From contig NZ_CP121113.1 of the NCBI RefSeq assembly GCF_029581395.1, positions 2,042,001 to 2,106,000 of the forward strand: DNA of 64,000 bases, written 5' to 3'. This DNA comes from Roseinatronobacter sp. S2 (GTDB taxonomy: Bacteria > Pseudomonadota > Alphaproteobacteria > Rhodobacterales > Rhodobacteraceae). The notes below the pieces were generated by a model that was not told the DNA's origin, made no database searches, and was given only the letters and a program-made list of their open reading frames with translations. The translations under genes and the position numbers were made by a program. Positions 38,045-48,892 of the stretch are shown piece by piece; the first letter of the stretch is position 1, and each line of letters starts with the position of its first letter.

Positions 38045-39303
38045 CAGACGCGCTGCGCACCGCTGCAATCGACATTCTTAAAATCAACGACAGGGGCCAG
38101 TATACTGTGCCCACCAAGGGGCTGTATCCGTTCCAGTGGAACTGGGACAGCTGCCTGACAGCCCTTGGCCAGTGCCATTTCGACGAATCCCGCGCCTGGA
38201 CCGAGATCGAGACGCTGTTTGCCCATCAATGGCCCTGCGGGATGGTGCCGCATATTATTTTCCATCAAATGGATGATGGCTATTTTCCCGGCCCCGCAAT
38301 CTGGGGCACGGACCGGCCTGTGCCCACATCGGGGATTACCCAGCCCGCAGTTGCGGGGTTCGCGTTGAAGCGGTTGTTTGATCGTGCGCAGGACCGTGCA
38401 GCGGCGATGCAGCGTGTGCGCGCATTGTTGCCCAAAGTGGCCGCATGGCACCGCTGGTTCTATGCAACCCGCGACCCGCATGCAGAAGGGCTGGCCGCAA
38501 TCCTGCATCCGTGGGAAGCAGGGCGCGACAATTCCGTGGATTGGGACGACCCGTTTGACCGAGTGCCCACTGACGGGATTGCAGCCTATACGCGGCGCGA
38601 TACCCTGCATGCCGACCCGTCGCACCGGCCCACCAAGGCGCAATATGACCGCTATCTGTGGCTGGTCGAGCATTTTCGCGCGCTGCACTGGGACACATCG
38701 AAATTGCATGATGCGTCGCCCTTTCAGGTGGTTGATCCCGGTTTCAATGCGATTTTGACCCGCGCATGTGCCGATCTGGCCGATCTGGCCGATCATGTTG
38801 GCGAACCCGAACTTGCCGCCGAAAACCGCGCTTTTGCGGCACGCGGGCTGGCGGCGATGGAAAGCCTGTGGTCGGACGCGCATGGCCAGTATCTGTGCAA
38901 GGACCGCGTCACGGGCCAGTTGATCGACAGTGCGTCGGTGGGCGGGCTTCTGGCTGCGTTCTGTGCAATTCCACCCGAAAGGGCCGCAAGCATCGCCAAC
39001 ACGATAGAGGGGCACGGAACCCGCTACTGTGTCGCCAGTCACCCGCCGCAAGACCCGCGATTTGATGCCAAACGCTATTGGCGCGGCCCTGTGTGGCTGG
39101 TGGTGAACTATATGATCGCGGACGGACTGGCGCGCGCCGGACAGGGCCGCACCGCCGCACGCATTTCCGCCGACAGTCTGGAGTTGATCCATAAGGGCGG
39201 CTTTGCGGAATATTATGACCCCCTGACGGGAGAGGCATTGGGCGGCGGGCAGTTCACATGGACCGCCGCCATGGTGCTGGAATTTCTGGCGCTGGATGGA
39301 TGA
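38041..39303 (+). CDS. GH63-like glycosidase, probably mannosyl-/glucosylglycerate hydrolase type
   Basis: 420 residues with an (alpha/alpha)6 barrel pattern. YPFQWNWDSCLTALGQCHF near residue 30 and DDGYFPGPAIWGTD, HPWEAGRDNSVDWDDP and KRYWRGPVWLVVNYMI match bacterial GH63 enzymes that split mannosylglycerate or glucosylglycerate. No signal peptide, so it works on imported substrate. It is last in the cassette and overlaps the ATPase gene by 4 bases, supporting uptake and hydrolysis of a glycosylated compatible solute. Confidence 0.75.
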   Translation: MTDALRTAAIDILKINDRGQYTVPTKGLYPFQWNWDSCLTALGQCHFDESRAWTEIETLFAHQWPCGMVPHIIFHQMDDGYFPGPAIWGTDRPVPTSGITQPAVAGFALKRLFDRAQDRAAAMQRVRALLPKVAAWHRWFYATRDPHAEGLAAILHPWEAGRDNSVDWDDPFDRVPTDGIAAYTRRDTLHADPSHRPTKAQYDRYLWLVEHFRALHWDTSKLHDASPFQVVDPGFNAILTRACADLADLADHVGEPELAAENRAFAARGLAAMESLWSDAHGQYLCKDRVTGQLIDSASVGGLLAAFCAIPPERAASIANTIEGHGTRYCVASHPPQDPRFDAKRYWRGPVWLVVNYMIADGLARAGQGRTAARISADSLELIHKGGFAEYYDPLTGEALGGGQFTWTAAMVLEFLALDG

Positions 39304-39335
39304 CGCCGCCCCGCCCAAAGCCAAAGGGGGCATCA

Positions 39336-39366
39336 TGAAAAAGACCCGGTCATTTCTGACCGGGTC
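39336..39366 (-). terminator. Terminator of the IalB-family gene
   Basis: GACCCGGTCA/TGACCGGGTC around a 4-base loop (perfect 10-bp stem); the minus strand then has TTTTT, so it ends that gene. On the plus strand it can also act for the hydrolase, less well. Confidence 0.85.
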
Positions 39367-39394
39367 CATATCCTGGCTGGAACGTGCCGTCAGA

Positions 39395-40000
39395 TCACGG
39401 CAGTTGTTCCGAAAGCTCGGTGAAGGCAGCAGTGAAGCCGGTCAATGACATGGTCAGGTCAATGGGTTGGTCGGGGGCGGCGACTGGCACAACCTGCCAG
39501 ACAGCTTCCGCGCCGCGACGAAACGCATCAATCTCTTCTGCGGTGAAGCCCACGCGCGCGATGCAACCCACCGCCGTGCAGAAGGTGAACGGGTAGCGCT
39601 TGGCGGCACCTTCATCAACCTGCATGATCAGTTGCGCGGTCAGAAGCGTTTCCAGTGGCGTCAGAATGGTGGCACCTGCTGCGGCTTCCTGTCCCGGTGG
39701 CAAGGGGAACATGGTGATTTCGGCTGTTGCATTGCCTTCACCATCGCGCAGCAACTGATACATCTGACAAGGGTCTTCGCCTTCGGGGTTCTCCACACAG
39801 ACCAGTTCCCAGTCCCCGTGCGTGTTGCCGATATAGCTGCCATCACCCATTTCTTCGCCAAGCACCTCTCCGGTGGACAGGGCTGTGATTGGGGAATCCG
39901 TTTCTGTGCTTGTCTGTGCGAAAGCCGCCGATGTGCCCATAAGGGCAGCAAATGCGGCAACGGATGCAATGTTGAAAAATGCGGTATGTGTTCTTGACAT
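39395..40000 (-). CDS. IalB-family secreted protein
   Basis: 201 residues with a signal peptide ending AAFAQTS. The IalB domain is clear: THGDWELVCVENPEGEDPCQMYQLL, ATILTPLETLLTAQLIMQVDEG, RYPFTFCTAVGCIARVGFTAEEI. Four Cys probably form disulfides in the periplasm. Ribosome-binding site GGGACAAGG. The gap upstream holds candidate small RNAs. Confidence 0.88.
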   Translation of the reverse strand: MSRTHTAFFNIASVAAFAALMGTSAAFAQTSTETDSPITALSTGEVLGEEMGDGSYIGNTHGDWELVCVENPEGEDPCQMYQLLRDGEGNATAEITMFPLPPGQEAAAGATILTPLETLLTAQLIMQVDEGAAKRYPFTFCTAVGCIARVGFTAEEIDAFRRGAEAVWQVVPVAAPDQPIDLTMSLTGFTAAFTELSEQLP

Positions 40001-40130
40001 GCCTTGTCCCTTGATATGCTCGTTTTCCTTGCATGTCGTATCACGGCATGCGTCAGGTGTCAGTCGAAAAAAATGCCACCACGCAGTGTTGAACAGGGTT
40101 GATTTTGGCCATCACGCGAGTGGAAAATCA

Positions 40131-40206
40131 AAAATTAAAATAAGGGCCCGAAGGCCCCTATTCATATTGATTTTTGCTTTGCTCCCTGTCGGACTGGCCG
40201 ACGATT
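40131..40206 (-). ncRNA. Candidate small RNA 2, or leader with terminator, upstream of the IalB gene
   Basis: On the minus strand TTGACG (40236-40241), a 17-base spacer and TACGGT (40213-40218) form a weak promoter, with start near 40206. The RNA would have hairpin GTCGG/CCGAC and end in a 10-bp stem (AATAGGGGCC with loop TTCG) and T-rich tail at 40131-40162. It is about 76 bases. It might also be the attenuated leader of the IalB gene. Confidence 0.5.
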
Positions 40207-40335
40207 GAGCACACCGTATGGTGAAAGCACCACTGCGTCAACAGGAAATAGTAACCTGATTGTTATGGAAATTGTGCAAAACCGGCCCCGCGCGTGCGCC
40301 CTGTTTCCACCGGCCCGCCGAAATCCTGATTGCCG

Positions 40336-40460
40336 AAAAAAGGCCGCACCCGAAGGCGCGGCCAGTCTGACAGGGAGGACGCGCATCCACAGATCACAAA
40401 ACCGGATGCGCATCACTGGAAATAGTCTGAAATGGTTAAGATTTGCTTTTCCCGTTCCCC
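40336..40460 (-). ncRNA. Candidate small RNA 1 with TCCTCCC motif and strong terminator
   Basis: On the minus strand CTGACA (40491-40496), 18 bases and TATGCT (40467-40472) could drive a transcript from about 40460. It holds hairpin GCGCATCC/GGATGCGC, an unpaired GTCCTCCCTGTC that could pair with Shine-Dalgarno sequences, and a 9-bp G/C stem with loop TTCG followed by six T (40336-40363). There is no coding gene on this strand here. Confidence 0.55.
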
Positions 40461-40510
40461 GCTTTCAGCATAACCTGAAGGCCGGATTTATGTCAGGCGG
40501 AGTATGAGTG

Positions 40511-42085
40511 ATGAATGAAGGTATCGGGCCGGTTCTGGTTGGTGGCGGCGGGGCGGATCAACGCGCCCCGCAGGTTTTGAAACTGGCCTATGGCAACCGT
40601 CACGGGCTGATTGCGGGCGCGACGGGCACCGGCAAAACCATCACCATGCAAATTCTGGCCGAAGAATTTTCCAACGCAGGCGTTCCCGTCTTTCTGACCG
40701 ATATCAAGGGCGATGTGGGCGGCATGGCCGTGCCGGGCACAGAACGCGGTGCGTTGCAGCGCCGCGCCGAACAGATCGGGCTGGGCCAGCACGAATATCG
40801 CGAAACTCCGGTCATTTTCTGGGATTTCTTTGGCGAGCATGGCCATCCCGTGCGCGCCACCATGGCCGAAGTCGGCCCGCTTCTGTTGTCGCGCATGCTG
40901 GATCTGACCGAAGCGCAGGAAGGGGTTATCAACGTGGCCTTCCGTATTTCGGATGATGAAGGGCTGCCCATACTGGACCTGAAAGACCTGCGCGCGATCC
41001 TGAATTTTCTGGGCGAGAACCAGCGCGAGATATCACGGCAATACGGCAGCGTCACCACGGCCAGCATCGGGGCCATCCAGCGCAAATTGCTGGTGCTGGA
41101 AAATCAGGGCGCTGTGCATTTCTTTTCCGAACCGGCGCTGGATTTGTCCGATTTCATGCGCCTTGCCCCCGACGGGCGGGGCTATGTCAGCATTTTGCAC
41201 GCCGAACGGATGATGCGCACACCGCAGCTTTATGCCACCTTCCTGCTGTGGTTGTTGTCGCAACTGTTCGAGGAATTGCCAGAAGTGGGCAACCCCGACA
41301 AACCCAAGCTGGTCTTTTTCTTTGATGAAGCGCATTTGCTGTTCAATGGTGCGCCGCGGGCCCTGATCGAAAAGATCGAACGCGTCGCACGTCTGATCCG
41401 GTCCAAGGGGGTGGGGGTGTATTTTGTCACCCAGAACCCGGATGATGTCCCCGACAGTGTTCTGGGGCAGCTTGGCAACCGTATCCAGCATGCGCTGCGC
41501 GCCTTCACCGCGCGCGACCAGCAGGCGCTGCGCCGCGCGGCGCAAACCTACCGGCCCAACCCGCGTTTCGATATTGCAGACACCATCCGCGATGTCGGCG
41601 TGGGCGAGGCGGTGACATCGTTTCTGGAAGACAAGGGCAGTCCCGGCATGGCTGAACGCACGCTGATCCGTCCGCCCGCATCGGCCATGGGCCCGATCGA
41701 GGATGGCGCGCGGCGCATGATCATGCTGCAATCGCCCGTGGCCGGAAAATATGAACAGATGATTGACAGCGACAGCGCGCATGAAATGCTGGCCCGCCGT
41801 GCAGAAGCCGCCGCCCAAGAAGCCCAGCAGGCACTGGACGCAGCAAACACGCCCGATGATGCTGACAATGCGCGCGAATTCAACGCCGCACGGCGCTATG
41901 ACGGGGGGCGCACGCGGGCCGCGCGTGCCATCAACACACCGGACCGCACACCCGCGCGCGCACCGGCCCGCCGCGGGGACAGCCCGGTAGATGCCTTTGC
42001 CAAATCATTTGCGCGCCAGATCGGATCGCGTTCGGGGCAGGCATTGATGCGCGGCGTGCTGGGCGGGTTGCTGAAAGGACGCTGA
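40511..42085 (+). CDS. HerA-like ATPase, DUF853 (YjgR-type) family
   Basis: 524 residues from the ATG at 40511 (GTG at 40508 also possible). Walker A GATGTGKTITMQ, Walker B KLVFFFDEAHLLF, and a C-terminal Ala/Arg-rich tail. The DUF853 family is a HerA/FtsK-related P-loop ATPase group found widely as a single gene; its role is not known. Here it has no nearby nuclease or defence partner. Confidence 0.85.
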   Translation: MNEGIGPVLVGGGGADQRAPQVLKLAYGNRHGLIAGATGTGKTITMQILAEEFSNAGVPVFLTDIKGDVGGMAVPGTERGALQRRAEQIGLGQHEYRETPVIFWDFFGEHGHPVRATMAEVGPLLLSRMLDLTEAQEGVINVAFRISDDEGLPILDLKDLRAILNFLGENQREISRQYGSVTTASIGAIQRKLLVLENQGAVHFFSEPALDLSDFMRLAPDGRGYVSILHAERMMRTPQLYATFLLWLLSQLFEELPEVGNPDKPKLVFFFDEAHLLFNGAPRALIEKIERVARLIRSKGVGVYFVTQNPDDVPDSVLGQLGNRIQHALRAFTARDQQALRRAAQTYRPNPRFDIADTIRDVGVGEAVTSFLEDKGSPGMAERTLIRPPASAMGPIEDGARRMIMLQSPVAGKYEQMIDSDSAHEMLARRAEAAAQEAQQALDAANTPDDADNAREFNAARRYDGGRTRAARAINTPDRTPARAPARRGDSPVDAFAKSFARQIGSRSGQALMRGVLGGLLKGR

Positions 42086-42203
42086 GTGCTTGAGGCCGCG
42101 CGCGATTCCCTGTAAGCGCTAAATCAAATCCGGTGATGCTGGGCCAAGGTCCGGGGCGGGGTTGCATGAAACAATATGCCAAAGCGTGCCTTGACTGTCC
42201 TGA

Positions 42204-44379
<2,176 letters not shown>

Positions 44380-44383
<4 letters not shown>

Positions 44384-45639
44384 GTTCTGAAATTTCACCT
44401 GAAATGCAGGAAATGGGCCGCCGCGCGCGTGCCGCCGCACAAGTGCTGGCCATGGCACCGGCAGCAGCCAAGGCGCTGGCGCTGACCGGGGCGGCAGATG
44501 CCCTTTGGGCGCGGCGCGATGATGTGATTGCCGCCAACGCGCGCGACATGACTGCGGCCACGCAAAAGGGGCTGTCACCTGCAATGCTGGACCGTCTGAT
44601 GCTGGACGAGGGGCGCATTTCCGGCGTGTGTGACGCGCTGCGCACCATTGCCGCGCAGGATGACCCTGTGGGCCAGATCATCACGGAATGGGACCAGCCC
44701 ACGGGGTTGCATATCGCGCGGGTGCGCACGCCTTTGGGTGTGGTGGGTGTGATCTATGAATCGCGCCCCAATGTGACCGCCGATGCGGGCGCGCTGTGCC
44801 TGAAGGCGGGCAATGCCGTCATTCTGCGCGGCGGGTCCGAAAGTTTCCATTCCTCGCGCGCCATTCATGGCGCACTTGTGCAGGGCTTGCGCGCGGCAGG
44901 CCTGCCGGAAGATGCCATTCAGCTGGTCCAGACCACCGACCGCGCCGCGGTGGGCGATATGCTGCGCATGGTTGACTATATTGATGTGATTGTTCCGCGC
45001 GGTGGCAAGGGGTTGGTGGGGCTGGTGCAGCGTGAAGCGCGCGTGCCGGTCTTTGCCCATCTGGAAGGGATTTGCCACATCTATGTCGATGCCAGCGCCG
45101 ATCCGGCCAAGGCGCGCAATGTGGTGCTGAACGCGAAAACGCGGCGCACCGGTATCTGTGGCGCGGCAGAATGCCTGTTGCTGCACCGCGATATTGTCGA
45201 CGGGCTTGGCGCACAGATTATCGCCGATCTGGTCGCCGCAGGGGTAGAAATGCGCGTGGGCGCAGGCTTGCAGCATTTGCCGGGCGTTTTGGCTGCCGCG
45301 CCCGATGATTTCGGACAGGAATATCTGGACAAGATCATGGCGGCGGCAGTGGTTGATGATGTGGATGCCGCGATGGTGCATATCCGCGACTATGGATCGC
45401 AGCACACGGATGCAATTCTGGCCGAAGATGACACCGTCGCCGCGCGGTTCTTTGCCGGGCTGGACAGCGCGATCTTGATGCGCAACGCATCGACCCAGTT
45501 TGCCGATGGCGGTGAATTTGGGCTTGGGGCGGAAATCGGCATTGCCACGGGCAAGATGCACGCGCGCGGGCCGGTCGGGGCCGAGCAGTTGACCAGTTTC
45601 AAATATCTGGTCACGGGCGACGGAACTGTGCGCACCTGA
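44380..45639 (+). CDS. proA: Glutamate-5-semialdehyde dehydrogenase
   Basis: 419 residues. Catalytic Cys in [31 protein letters not shown] and [23 protein letters not shown] are family motifs. Acts after ProB. It ends the obgE-proBA run; the dispersed repeat follows. Confidence 0.97.
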
Positions 45640-45676
45640 CACGGCTTTGGCTTGCGGTGTGTGGTTGCCGCTGTCT

Positions 45677-45875
45677 GGCCTTTTGCGGTTATTCGCGTTT
45701 GGATAAAGCCCGCGCCATCGGTGGGCCGGGGTCTGCCGATCCGGCGTTGGTGAAGTTCGCTTTATGCCTGCTGCGTATTCCCAAGTTCATGGGCTTGGAC
45801 TGCCATCAGCCAAATCGGCAGGCCGCGGGACGGCCAGACCGATGGCGCGGCGGGCTGCGCCCTTTGCTCCGCGCC
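45677..45875 (+). repeat. Dispersed intergenic repeat, copy B (199 bp)
   Basis: Aligns without gaps to copy A (21034-21232, opposite strand). It fills most of the gap between proA and the DUF6525-like gene. The open frames crossing it read AKSAGRGTARPMARR in both copies, but the frame is interrupted in different ways, so a protein is unlikely. Confidence 0.9.
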
Positions 45876-45924
45876 TTAGGGAACTCCAACGTCCCCTTCA
45901 GGCCGCTTCGCGCCGCATCTGCGT

Positions 45925-46194
45925 CTACTCCCGCATCAGCGGATACCCGTTCCCCCAGATCGCGGGAATGTCCCTGGCTAGGCTGCGCGCTTCGGCGCGG
46001 GCCAGATGGGCAAGAATGGCCTGCCGGTCCGGCCCGTATTGGCGCGCGGCCCTGTGCCACAGCCGCAGCGCAGACCGCGCCGACCATGGCAGCGCTGCAT
46101 GCGCCAGCCAATGGCGCAGCTCCGGCGGCAGGCGGTCGAATTCAGCCATCGGACTGGACCGCCTGCGTAAGCTGGATTTCAGGTTTGCGCCCAT
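45925..46194 (-). CDS. Small conserved protein, probably DUF6525
   Basis: 89 residues starting MGANLKSSLRRRSSPMAEFDRLPPELRHWL, a pattern I associate with DUF6525 of Rhodobacterales; LPWSARSALRLWHRAARQYG and a helical rest follow. Its ATG is 3 bases after the COG0523 GTPase stop, so it is cotranscribed with that Zur-box gene. Function unknown. Confidence 0.65.
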   Translation of the reverse strand: MGANLKSSLRRRSSPMAEFDRLPPELRHWLAHAALPWSARSALRLWHRAARQYGPDRQAILAHLARAEARSLARDIPAIWGNGYPLMRE

Positions 46195-46197
46195 GGA

Positions 46198-47409
46198 TCA
46201 CGCGGCCTTGCGCTGGCCCCATTTGGGGAACGGATCTTCCAGACCGGCCCAAAGTTCGGGGGCAAAACTGTCGGTGTTCACCAAGCAGGCATCCAGCTTG
46301 GCAATCAGCGCCGCATGATCCATGCCCGCGCCAATAAATGCCAGTTCCTGCCGCCGGTCGCCCCATGGATCAACCCAGTTCTGGCGCATCTTTTCCAGCG
46401 CTTCGGCGTGGTCGGGCCAGCGGTCGCGCGGCACAGCCGCCCACCAGCCGCCCAAGGGCATGACACTGGACATCGCACCGGCAAGCGAGAATTCAGCCAC
46501 CCAGTTGGGCCGTGTCGCCAGCCAGAAATGCCCCTTGGCACGGATGACACCGGGCAGGGGACCATTGAGAACCGCATGAACCTTGGCCGGATCAAACGGC
46601 TGGCGCGCGCGGTAGACAAAGGATGTCACGCCGTATTCTTCGGTTTCTGGCACATGATCGGCAAAACCATACAGTTCCTTTGCCCAAAGCGGGTGTTCAT
46701 GCGCGGTGTCGAAATCAAACAGGCCGGTGTCAAAAATCTGGTCTGCGGCCACATGCGAATGATCGGTTTCGATCAGCCGGGCATCAGGGTTCAGGGCCTT
46801 GATGATCTTGCGCGCGGCATCGGTTTGCGCCGGCCCCGCATCGGTGACTTTGTTGAGGATGATGACATCGGCAAATTCGATCTGGTCGGTCAGCAAATCA
46901 ACAAGGTTGCGCTCATCTTCTTCGCCCAGAACCTCGCCCCGGTCAGACAGGAAATCATGACTGGAGAAATCGCGCAACAGATTGACCGCGTCCACCACAG
47001 TGACCATCGTGTCCAGCCGCGCCACATCCAGCAGGCTGTCGCCCTGTTCGTCGCGAAATTCAAATGTTGCGGCCACGGGCAGCGGTTCGGAAATGCCGGT
47101 GGATTCGATCAGCAGATAATCAAAGCGCCCTTCCTGCGACAGGCGGCGCACTTCCGCCAGCAGGTCGTCGCGCAGCGTGCAGCAGATGCAGCCATTTGAC
47201 ATCTCGACAAGTTTTTCCTCGCCGCGCTTCAGGTCGACACCGGCATCAATCAGGTCGGCGTCAATATTCACTTCGGACATGTCATTTACGATAACTGCCA
47301 CGCGGCGGCCTTCGCGGTTGTTCAGGACATGGTTCAGCAGCGTTGTTTTGCCTGCGCCAAGAAAGCCCGACAATACAGTGACGGGCAGGCGGGGGTCGGT
47401 TGCGGACAT
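46198..47409 (-). CDS. COG0523 (CobW/ZigA-type) metal-related GTPase
   Basis: 403 residues from the ATG at 47409. Walker [16 protein letters not shown], then the metal-binding [12 protein letters not shown] and [13 protein letters not shown], and G4 NKVTD. The CobW C domain ends the chain. COG0523 proteins hand zinc or other metals to target enzymes. A Zur-like box lies 32 bases upstream, so a zinc-starvation role as in ZigA/ZagA is inferred. Confidence 0.9.
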   Translation of the reverse strand: MSATDPRLPVTVLSGFLGAGKTTLLNHVLNNREGRRVAVIVNDMSEVNIDADLIDAGVDLKRGEEKLVEMSNGCICCTLRDDLLAEVRRLSQEGRFDYLLIESTGISEPLPVAATFEFRDEQGDSLLDVARLDTMVTVVDAVNLLRDFSSHDFLSDRGEVLGEEDERNLVDLLTDQIEFADVIILNKVTDAGPAQTDAARKIIKALNPDARLIETDHSHVAADQIFDTGLFDFDTAHEHPLWAKELYGFADHVPETEEYGVTSFVYRARQPFDPAKVHAVLNGPLPGVIRAKGHFWLATRPNWVAEFSLAGAMSSVMPLGGWWAAVPRDRWPDHAEALEKMRQNWVDPWGDRRQELAFIGAGMDHAALIAKLDACLVNTDSFAPELWAGLEDPFPKWGQRKAA

Positions 47410-47440
47410 GCGACACCTTTCGTTATGATGGGGATCGTTA

Positions 47441-47455
47441 TGATATAATATAACA
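47441..47455. promoter_or_regulatory. Zur-box-like operator upstream of the COG0523 GTPase
   Basis: TGATATAATATAACA differs by one base from the TGTTATAATATAACA core and resembles the site between znuA and zur. CGTTATGAT occurs twice beside it. Confidence 0.75.
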
Positions 47456-47497
47456 CTCATGGGAGTCATATAGTATCATTTTCCGCCGGACAAGAGG

Positions 47498-48727
47498 TCA
47501 GGGCAAAAGCTGGCGCAGCAAATCGGCATTGACATAGCCGTCAGGGGCCAGCCCCTGCGACTTCTGCCATGCCTGCACAGCAGCAACTGTGGCGGGGCCA
47601 ATGCGTCCGTCCACGCCGCCCGTGTCATGGCCCAATGCGTTCAGGCGGCGTTGCAATGCGCGCCGTTCATCAAGCGTCAGGGCACGGTCGCCGCGCGGCC
47701 AGCTGCCTTGCAACCCGCCATCACCCCGCAGCCGGTCGGACAGGTGCCCCACGGCCAGAACATAGGCATCCGACAGGTTGTATTCTTTCAGCACATCATA
47801 ATTGCCATAGGTCAGAAACGCAGGGCCGCGCGCGCCACCGGGCAGAACCAGCCGCGCCTGACCTGATTGCAATGGTGCACCTGCCGCCGCGCGCACGCCT
47901 GCGTTTGTCCACTCTGCCGCTGATTGTGCCTGTCCGGTCAGGCGCAGGTCGAACCCACCGGGCAGGACAACCTCGCGCGCCCAGGGCTGGCCGCGTGTCC
48001 AGCCGCGCCGCGTCAGGTAGTTCGCCGCCGATGCCAGCGCGTCGCTTGGGTCATCCGCCCAGACATCGCGCCGCCCGTTGCCGGTGAAATCCACGGCATA
48101 GGTCAGGAAGCTGGACGGCATGAACTGCATATGGCCAAATGCGCCCGCCCATGATCCGATCATGGCCTGCGGGCTGATATCGCCCGCCTGAATGATGCGC
48201 AGCGCATCCAGCAGCTGTTCTTCAAAGAATTCGCCGCGCCGCCCGTCCTTGGCCAGTGTCGCAAGGGTCGCCAAAGTTTGTGTGCCGCCACGGTTTGCCC
48301 CGTAAGACGATTCAATGCCCCAGATCGCCACAAGAATTTCCGGCGGCACGCCGTAGCGCGACTCGATCCGGTTCAGAACATCTGCATGGCGGCGCAGTGC
48401 GGACTGCCCCTGCGAAATGCGTGTGGATGACACGGTGCTGTCCATATAGTCCCAGATGCGCGCGCCAAATTCGCTTTGGCGGCGGTCAAGGGCCACCGTT
48501 TCGGGCAAAAGCTGCATGACCGGAAGCGACCGGTCCAGTGTGGCCTGCGTGATGCCATTGGCGCGCGCGCGGGTCGCAAACGCCGACCGCCATGTGTCGA
48601 AATTGCCAGTTTGCGGCTGGGCCAGTGCGGCGGGCCGCGCGGTGGGTCTGGGTGAGCTATCCACATTGGCCAGGCTGCAGGCCGGCAGTGCAAAGGCCAA
48701 GGTCGCGGCCGGTATCCAACGTGACAT
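47498..48727 (-). CDS. Lytic murein transglycosylase (MltB family) with peptidoglycan-binding domain
   Basis: 409 residues. A lipobox-like LPAC near residue 17 suggests a lipoprotein. The transglycosylase domain has the catalytic Glu region VAIWGIESSYGANRGG and GSWAGAFGHMQFMPSSFLTYAVDFTGNGRRDVW; a C-terminal PG_binding_1 domain has LNALGHDTGGVDGRIGPATVAAVQAWQ. It is divergent from its paralogue. Confidence 0.92.
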   Translation of the reverse strand: MSRWIPAATLAFALPACSLANVDSSPRPTARPAALAQPQTGNFDTWRSAFATRARANGITQATLDRSLPVMQLLPETVALDRRQSEFGARIWDYMDSTVSSTRISQGQSALRRHADVLNRIESRYGVPPEILVAIWGIESSYGANRGGTQTLATLATLAKDGRRGEFFEEQLLDALRIIQAGDISPQAMIGSWAGAFGHMQFMPSSFLTYAVDFTGNGRRDVWADDPSDALASAANYLTRRGWTRGQPWAREVVLPGGFDLRLTGQAQSAAEWTNAGVRAAAGAPLQSGQARLVLPGGARGPAFLTYGNYDVLKEYNLSDAYVLAVGHLSDRLRGDGGLQGSWPRGDRALTLDERRALQRRLNALGHDTGGVDGRIGPATVAAVQAWQKSQGLAPDGYVNADLLRQLLP

Positions 48728-48892
48728 GATGTTCCCCGAATTATACTTATGCCGGGAATGGTAGCGGTCCTGCGGCCGGGAACCAAGGTGGCTGTGTTCA
48801 CAATATGCGGGTCTTCGCCGATGGCCGCTTTTATGCGCGCCGATCTTCGGCTACCTTTGCTGCAAAAATCCACTAAAGGGGTGAGCAGTGCC

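Noticed and set aside
37636..39369. 577-residue minus-strand frame opposite the ATPase and GH63 genes
   Set aside because: Antisense shadow of two well-supported genes.
40205..40507. 100-residue plus-strand frame before the DUF853 gene
   Set aside because: No family features or conserved start; overlaps terminator and promoter-like elements on the other strand.
40511..42085. HerA-like ATPase as part of a defence system
   Set aside because: No nuclease, SIR2 or other partner adjoins it; neighbours are housekeeping genes.
45657..46337. Long plus-strand frames over the dispersed repeat and DUF6525-like gene
   Set aside because: They cross the repeat and lie antisense to a plausible gene; the frame is not kept in copy A.
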